Source of the DNA: Candidatus Dadabacteria bacterium
GTDB taxonomy: Bacteria > Desulfobacterota_D > UBA1144 > Nemesobacterales > UBA2774
Assembly: GCA_030632765.1 (NCBI GenBank)
Contig: DAOVUC010000049.1
Span: forward strand, 1-9,039
DNA length: 9,039 nt
Reading direction: 5' to 3'
Part shown: piece after piece, positions 6,459 through 9,039 of the stretch
Position numbering within the stretch: the first letter of the stretch is position 1
How the letters are laid out: every line of letters starts with the position of its first letter
Notes under the pieces: model-generated
Databases searched by the model: none
Told to the model about the DNA's origin: nothing
What the model saw: the letters and a program-made list of their open reading frames with translations, nothing else
Made by a program: the position numbers and the translations under genes

Positions 6459-6491
6459 GATTTTTAAGTATGCGCTTTAATTTCGTATATA

Positions 6492-6520
6492 AAAATAAAG
6501 TATTCTACTTTAAATGTCAA
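6492..6520 (-). promoter_or_regulatory. Sigma-70-type promoter for the candidate small RNA
   Basis: On the minus strand the -35 hexamer TTGACA (6515-6520) is a perfect consensus match and is followed after exactly 17 bases by TATTTT (6492-6497, 4 of 6 to TATAAT). Predicted transcription starts near 6485 and runs towards lower coordinates. It is the best -35 match I found in the window. Confidence 0.6.
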
Positions 6521-6562
6521 GTGAAAAAGGACCTAAATTAAGAGAATTACTTAAGACTATAT

Positions 6563-6590
6563 TTGACGTGTTATAAACGGCTGTAATCAT
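6563..6590 (+). promoter_or_regulatory. Weak candidate promoter for ispE
   Basis: TTGACG (6563-6568, 5 of 6) is followed after 16 bases by AATCAT (6585-6590, 4 of 6), placing transcription start about 90 bases upstream of the ispE ATG. ispE needs a plus-strand promoter somewhere in this divergent gap, but the -10 element is poor. Confidence 0.25.
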
Positions 6591-6686
6591 TGCAACATTA
6601 TCTTGCACCAATATTACGGCTTTTTCCCCAAAATAAGCAAAAAGGCTATAAACTTTATAAAAAATATCAGTCATACTAGAATATTC

Positions 6687-7574
6687 ATGAGCTCAATAAC
6701 ATTACTTTCGCCTGCAAAGATTAATTTAACCCTCGAAGTACTCGGGGTAAGAACCGATGGTTACCATGAAATCAGATCCATAATACAGCCAATAGACCTG
6801 TTTGATGAAGTGAGTATTGATGTTGAAGATGGAGAGGGAATTGAGATTGAATCAAGCGGGGTCTCTATTGCTTCAGGTAAAGGCAACCTAGCCTGGAGGG
6901 CTGCTGAATTATTCCTTCAAAACAGCGGCGTCAACTTAAAGACAAAGATATTCATTAAGAAAAGAATCCCTCTAGGGGCGGGGCTTGGGGGTGGAAGCAG
7001 CAACGCAGCCGCTGTTTTAATCGGCCTAAACAGGATCACCAAGGCTTTATCAGAGGATGATTTATTCAAGATTGCGCCTAAAATCGGCGCTGACGTACCG
7101 TTCTTTATTCGTTCGCTCACTGCTACAATGGAAGGAATTGGAGAAGAAATAAGCATATTGAAAGAATTCCCAATTCTTCACTATGTGATTCTATCTCCAA
7201 ACCTTCATACTTCAACGCAACAAGTATATAAAAAATGGGATGAGTTAAACATCATCCCTAAAGATAATATTGCCCCATCCGAAAACAATTTAGAGGGGCG
7301 CATAAAAAAATTCATAGATAAAAAGGAAGATATGCCTTTACAAAATGATCTTGAGGAGGCGGCAATTTCAATTCACCCGGAAATATCATCTTATAAACAA
7401 ATACTTACATCTATGGATATAAAATCAGCTCAAATGACAGGAAGCGGCTCTGCGGTTTACGCGGTATTTAGAAGCGAAGAGGAAGCATTTGAGATATATG
7501 AATACTTAAAAATAAGCCCTACTTTTCAAGTGTTCTTAGCCACAGGGATAAAGGGCTGGCACAGGTTGATCTAA
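6687..7574 (+). CDS. ispE: 4-diphosphocytidyl-2-C-methyl-D-erythritol kinase IspE
   Basis: IspE phosphorylates the 2-hydroxyl of CDP-methylerythritol using ATP, in the MEP pathway to isoprenoid precursors, in the cytosol. From the ATG at 6687 the protein has 295 residues, close to the usual 280-300. GHMP-kinase features are complete: SPAKINLTL (8-16, with catalytic K11), RTDGYHEI (22-29), the glycine-rich ATP loop PLGAGLGGGSSNAA (95-108), IGADVPFF (133-140, with catalytic D136) and the C-terminal MTGSGSAVYAVF (250-261). The frame extends 28 codons upstream to a TTG at 6603, but that stretch is not family-like; SPAKINLTL normally lies within the first dozen residues, so the ATG is preferred although no strong ribosome binding site precedes it. 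It is divergent from the lipoprotein gene and followed after 57 bases by the carbonic anhydrase-like gene, not by prs or a tRNA as in enterobacteria. Confidence 0.96.
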   Translation: MSSITLLSPAKINLTLEVLGVRTDGYHEIRSIIQPIDLFDEVSIDVEDGEGIEIESSGVSIASGKGNLAWRAAELFLQNSGVNLKTKIFIKKRIPLGAGLGGGSSNAAAVLIGLNRITKALSEDDLFKIAPKIGADVPFFIRSLTATMEGIGEEISILKEFPILHYVILSPNLHTSTQQVYKKWDELNIIPKDNIAPSENNLEGRIKKFIDKKEDMPLQNDLEEAAISIHPEISSYKQILTSMDIKSAQMTGSGSAVYAVFRSEEEAFEIYEYLKISPTFQVFLATGIKGWHRLI

Positions 7575-7583
7575 ATGTTTAGC

Positions 7584-7612
7584 TTAAAAAGTATAAAATA
7601 GTCTAATATAAT
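7584..7612 (+). promoter_or_regulatory. Candidate promoter of the gamma-carbonic anhydrase gene
   Basis: A perfect TATAAT (7607-7612) is preceded, at exactly 17 bases, by TTAAAA (7584-7589, 4 of 6 to TTGACA). It lies between ispE and the next gene, so that gene may be transcribed independently, with a leader of only about a dozen bases. Confidence 0.45.
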
Positions 7613-7622
7613 ACGAAAGACT

Positions 7623-7628
7623 AAGGAG
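7623..7628 (+). promoter_or_regulatory. Shine-Dalgarno sequence AAGGAG
   Basis: AAGGAG ends 3 bases before the ATG at 7632. A TTG follows directly at 7635 and would have 6-base spacing, so initiation could occur at either codon. Confidence 0.55.
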
Positions 7629-7631
7629 AAA

Positions 7632-8159
7632 ATGTTGATCTACTCACTCGGTGATAAAAAAATTCAGATTGTTGGAGATGATTACTTTATAGCTGATAAC
7701 GCTACAGTGATTGGATCTGTAATTATTCACAGTGATGTGAGTATATGGTTTAACGCTGTGATAAGGGGAGATAATGACCTGATTACAATTGGGGAAGGCA
7801 CAAATATTCAGGACGGGGCGGTTCTTCATACTGATGAGGAAATTCCGCTCAACTTAGGCAAAGGCATTACTGTGGGACATCAGGCTATGCTCCATGGGTG
7901 CACAATAGGGGAGAACAGCTTGATTGGGATTAACGCTGTAGTTTTAAACAATGCCGTAATAGGAAAGAACTGTATAATCGGTGCGAACTCTCTTATCACT
8001 CAGGGGAAGGTGATTCCTGACAACTCTATGGTTCTTGGATCGCCGGGAAAGATAGTAAGGGAAGTTAATGAAGAAGAGATAGAAGAGTTAAAGCATTCGG
8101 CTGAGCATTACATCCAAAACTACAAGCGGTTTAAAGAACAATTAAAAACCCAGGATTGA
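7632..8159 (+). CDS. Gamma-class carbonic anhydrase family protein (YrdA/PaaY/CaiE-like)
   Basis: The 175-residue protein is a left-handed beta-helix of hexapeptide repeats, and members form trimers with metal sites between subunits. The three metal-binding histidines are visible at H66 (LHTD), H83 and H88 (VGHQAMLHGC). R45 and D47 of IRGD, and Q60/D61 of NIQDG, match the conserved structural and active-site positions of archaeal Cam. The hexapeptide rungs run from about residue 22 to 138 and end in LGSPGKIVREV, followed by a C-terminal helix (about 146-171) typical of the family. The acidic loop with the proton-shuttle glutamate of Cam is absent, as in YrdA/PaaY/CaiE relatives, so carbonic anhydrase activity is uncertain; thioesterase or other roles are known in the family. 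There is no signal peptide, so it is cytosolic. It has its own candidate promoter and is convergent with the CAP-domain gene. Confidence 0.92.
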   Translation: MLIYSLGDKKIQIVGDDYFIADNATVIGSVIIHSDVSIWFNAVIRGDNDLITIGEGTNIQDGAVLHTDEEIPLNLGKGITVGHQAMLHGCTIGENSLIGINAVVLNNAVIGKNCIIGANSLITQGKVIPDNSMVLGSPGKIVREVNEEEIEELKHSAEHYIQNYKRFKEQLKTQD

Positions 8160-8208
8160 ATTTTCTTAGCCGTTTGGTAATTAGAGAAAACTTGTAATAA
8201 GGAAGAGA

Positions 8209-8901
8209 TCAATTTTCAGTCGCAAAAACAAGTGTCCAATACGAGGCGGTACTGCTTTGAAAGAGTCCTTGTGAAACTCCTGCACCTACTTCTAACAATG
8301 TGGGGCTCATAATGATGCTGCAGTGACCTGAAGAACCTATCCATGCATCTACGGCGTCTCTAGCGTCATCTAGACCGACAAGGATGTTCTCACCCCAGGT
8401 AGACCAGTTATAGCCTTGCATTAAAAGCCTGTCTCCGGCGTTTGAGCCGTCAGTGCCGGTATGGCTGAAGTTCTGATTCTGAGCCATATCTTGTGAGTGC
8501 TTAAGTGCCGCACTCTCTATGCGAACATCCCAATTTACCGGAGGTGCAGCGGGAAAAAATTCACTACCGCAGTTTCTGGACTGCGCTCTCACATCATTGA
8601 CCAGGTCCAGAACTAACGATTGAAACTCATTAAGAGGTTGACCGGACGGTGGAGTTGGAACTGGCGCGTTTGTCGGCAGTGGTGTCGGGATTGGCGGAGC
8701 CTCAGTTGGCTGAGGAGTTGGATTTGGGCTCGTTGGGGGTGCGCCAGGAGGAGATGGTTGTATTATTGGGTTATCCGGAACCATATCATCCATATCGCCG
8801 CTGTCGGAATCTCCCATGCTGTCACAGGAAATTAAAATTACAAAAAGGAGAATAATTATCTTGTTTCTCGAGATCATATTTCTTATTAGGCTAATTTTCA
8901 T
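8209..8901 (-). CDS. CAP/SCP-domain lipoprotein with proline-rich stalk
   Basis: The 230-residue protein begins with a signal sequence ending in LISC (Cys26), so it should be exported and lipid-anchored. Residues about 27-45 are Asp/Ser/Met-rich. Residues about 46-88 are a Pro/Thr-rich stalk with repeated PTP and APP units. Residues about 90-230 form a CAP (SCP/PR-1, PF00188) domain: LVNDVRAQSRNCG (100-112), PPVNWDVRIESAALKHSQDM (120-139), FSHTGTDGS (145-153), WGENI (169-173), SSGHC (190-194) and EVGAGVS (204-210). Candidate cavity residues are H135 or H147, E171, H193 and E204. C111 and C194 are conserved cysteines that may form a disulfide. The role of bacterial CAP proteins is mostly unknown. 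A second in-frame ATG eight codons downstream could be the start; either leaves the signal peptide intact. Confidence 0.9.
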   Translation of the reverse strand: MKISLIRNMISRNKIIILLFVILISCDSMGDSDSGDMDDMVPDNPIIQPSPPGAPPTSPNPTPQPTEAPPIPTPLPTNAPVPTPPSGQPLNEFQSLVLDLVNDVRAQSRNCGSEFFPAAPPVNWDVRIESAALKHSQDMAQNQNFSHTGTDGSNAGDRLLMQGYNWSTWGENILVGLDDARDAVDAWIGSSGHCSIIMSPTLLEVGAGVSQGLFQSSTASYWTLVFATEN

Positions 8902-8954
8902 ACACAGAGTTTTACCTTACGAAAATTGCATATCCAATTACTAATTTATGAATT

Positions 8955-8977
8955 GAGAAAAATGTGGCATTTGCCAC
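8955..8977 (-). terminator. Short hairpin, possible weak terminator or operator upstream of the CAP gene
   Basis: GTGGCATTTGCCAC (8964-8977) is a perfect inverted repeat. On the minus strand it is followed by ATTTTTCTC, resembling a small intrinsic terminator for a gene beyond the window edge. The stem is only 5-6 bp, so it may instead be a protein-binding site upstream of the CAP-domain gene. I see no supported gene in 8902-9039. Confidence 0.3.
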
Positions 8978-9039
8978 CGTTGATTTTGTTTGTTCTTGTG
9001 ATAAAGTGTAATCCTTCGCAGTTTTAGATGGCCCCTTCG

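Larger units (their letters stand above)
6392..6485 (-). ncRNA. Candidate ~95-nt small RNA with tandem anti-Shine-Dalgarno loop
   Basis: The segment sits between a strong minus-strand promoter and a minus-strand intrinsic terminator and contains no credible protein. After a short A/U-rich 5' end, the transcript can form a hairpin with arms CTTAAA (6463-6468) and TTTAAG (6439-6444). Its 18-base loop reads AATCATCCTCCATCCTCC, with two perfect copies of ATCCTCC. This is complementary to GGAGGAT-type Shine-Dalgarno sequences, so the RNA could block ribosome binding on mRNAs. Alphaproteobacterial cuckoo-type RNAs also display anti-SD motifs in hairpin loops; homology to them is not implied. The terminator stem favours this strand, since one pair is a G-U wobble here but an A-C mismatch on the plus strand. 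An alternative is a leader or attenuator of the lipoprotein gene 115 bases downstream. The start (about 6485) is estimated from the promoter. Confidence 0.55.

Noticed and set aside
6457..6480. Plus-strand 7-codon open frame (MIFKYAL) behind AAAGGAGG
   Set aside because: The ribosome-site-like sequence is better explained as the reverse complement of the anti-SD loop of the minus-strand RNA; the preceding hairpin is mismatched on the plus strand and I see no plus-strand promoter upstream of it.
6603..6686. 28-codon N-terminal extension of IspE from a TTG
   Set aside because: IspE proteins begin close to the PAKINL motif, the extension is not family-like, and there is no ribosome site before the TTG.
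8160..8208. Possible bidirectional terminator between the convergent carbonic anhydrase-like and CAP genes
   Set aside because: Only a weak A/T-rich pairing (TTTTCT with AGAAAA) is present, with no G+C-rich stem or U tract.
8620..8855. Two overlapping plus-strand frames over the CAP-gene stalk
   Set aside because: They are antisense shadows of the Pro/Thr-rich region and the signal peptide; their Trp/Arg- and Leu/Glu-rich composition is the complement of Pro/Thr codons.
8962..9027. 21-codon hydrophobic plus-strand frame (MWHLPPLILFVLVIKCNPSQF is the approximate reading, split by the hairpin)
   Set aside because: It has no clear ribosome binding site, starts inside an inverted repeat, and such short hydrophobic frames are common by chance.
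1..9039. CRISPR arrays, tRNA/rRNA genes, insertion sequences, phage genes
   Set aside because: I saw no regularly spaced repeats, no cloverleaf or rRNA sequence, and no transposase, integrase or terminal inverted repeats.

Overview
The window looks like a chromosomal stretch of a Gram-negative-type bacterium with moderately low G+C (about 40% by eye) and many AGA/AGG arginine codons. Three genes begin with lipoprotein-type signal sequences, a fused binding-protein/permease is present, and the isoprenoid gene ispE implies the MEP pathway. I cannot name the phylum. Nothing suggests a phage, plasmid or insertion sequence.

Positions 1-2354 (+ strand) hold ergothioneine biosynthesis genes: the 3' part of egtB (sulfoxide synthase, cut by the window edge), egtD (histidine N-alpha-trimethyltransferase), and a DUF427 gene starting 5 bases after egtD. 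Positions 2431-3246 hold an open frame encoding the C-terminal DUF6596/TPR domain of an ECF-type sigma factor. The sigma-70 domains are missing and the first 82 codons contain no ATG, GTG or TTG, so it is probably a truncated remnant. Positions 3262-5520 hold a two-gene ABC importer of the OpuC/ProU/EgtUV (betaine-type) superfamily: an ATPase without CBS domains, then, with no gap, a binding protein fused ahead of its permease. Close to egtBD, it is a candidate ergothioneine or betaine uptake system, but the substrate is not provable here.

Positions 5543-6277 (- strand) encode a lipoprotein I do not recognise. The 409-base gap to ispE holds the most unusual signal. On the minus strand there is a sigma-70-like promoter (TTGACA, 17 bases, TATTTT). 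It is followed by a short hairpin that displays two copies of ATCCTCC, complementary to Shine-Dalgarno sequences, and then by a 15-bp terminator hairpin with a U tract. This looks like a ~95-nt small RNA. A second promoter overlapped by a 7-bp inverted repeat lies closer to the lipoprotein gene.

Positions 6687-8159 (+ strand) carry ispE and a gamma-class carbonic anhydrase-like protein with its own predicted promoter and ribosome binding site. Positions 8209-8901 (- strand) encode a CAP/SCP-domain lipoprotein with a proline-rich stalk. The last 138 bases hold a short hairpin and no gene I can support.
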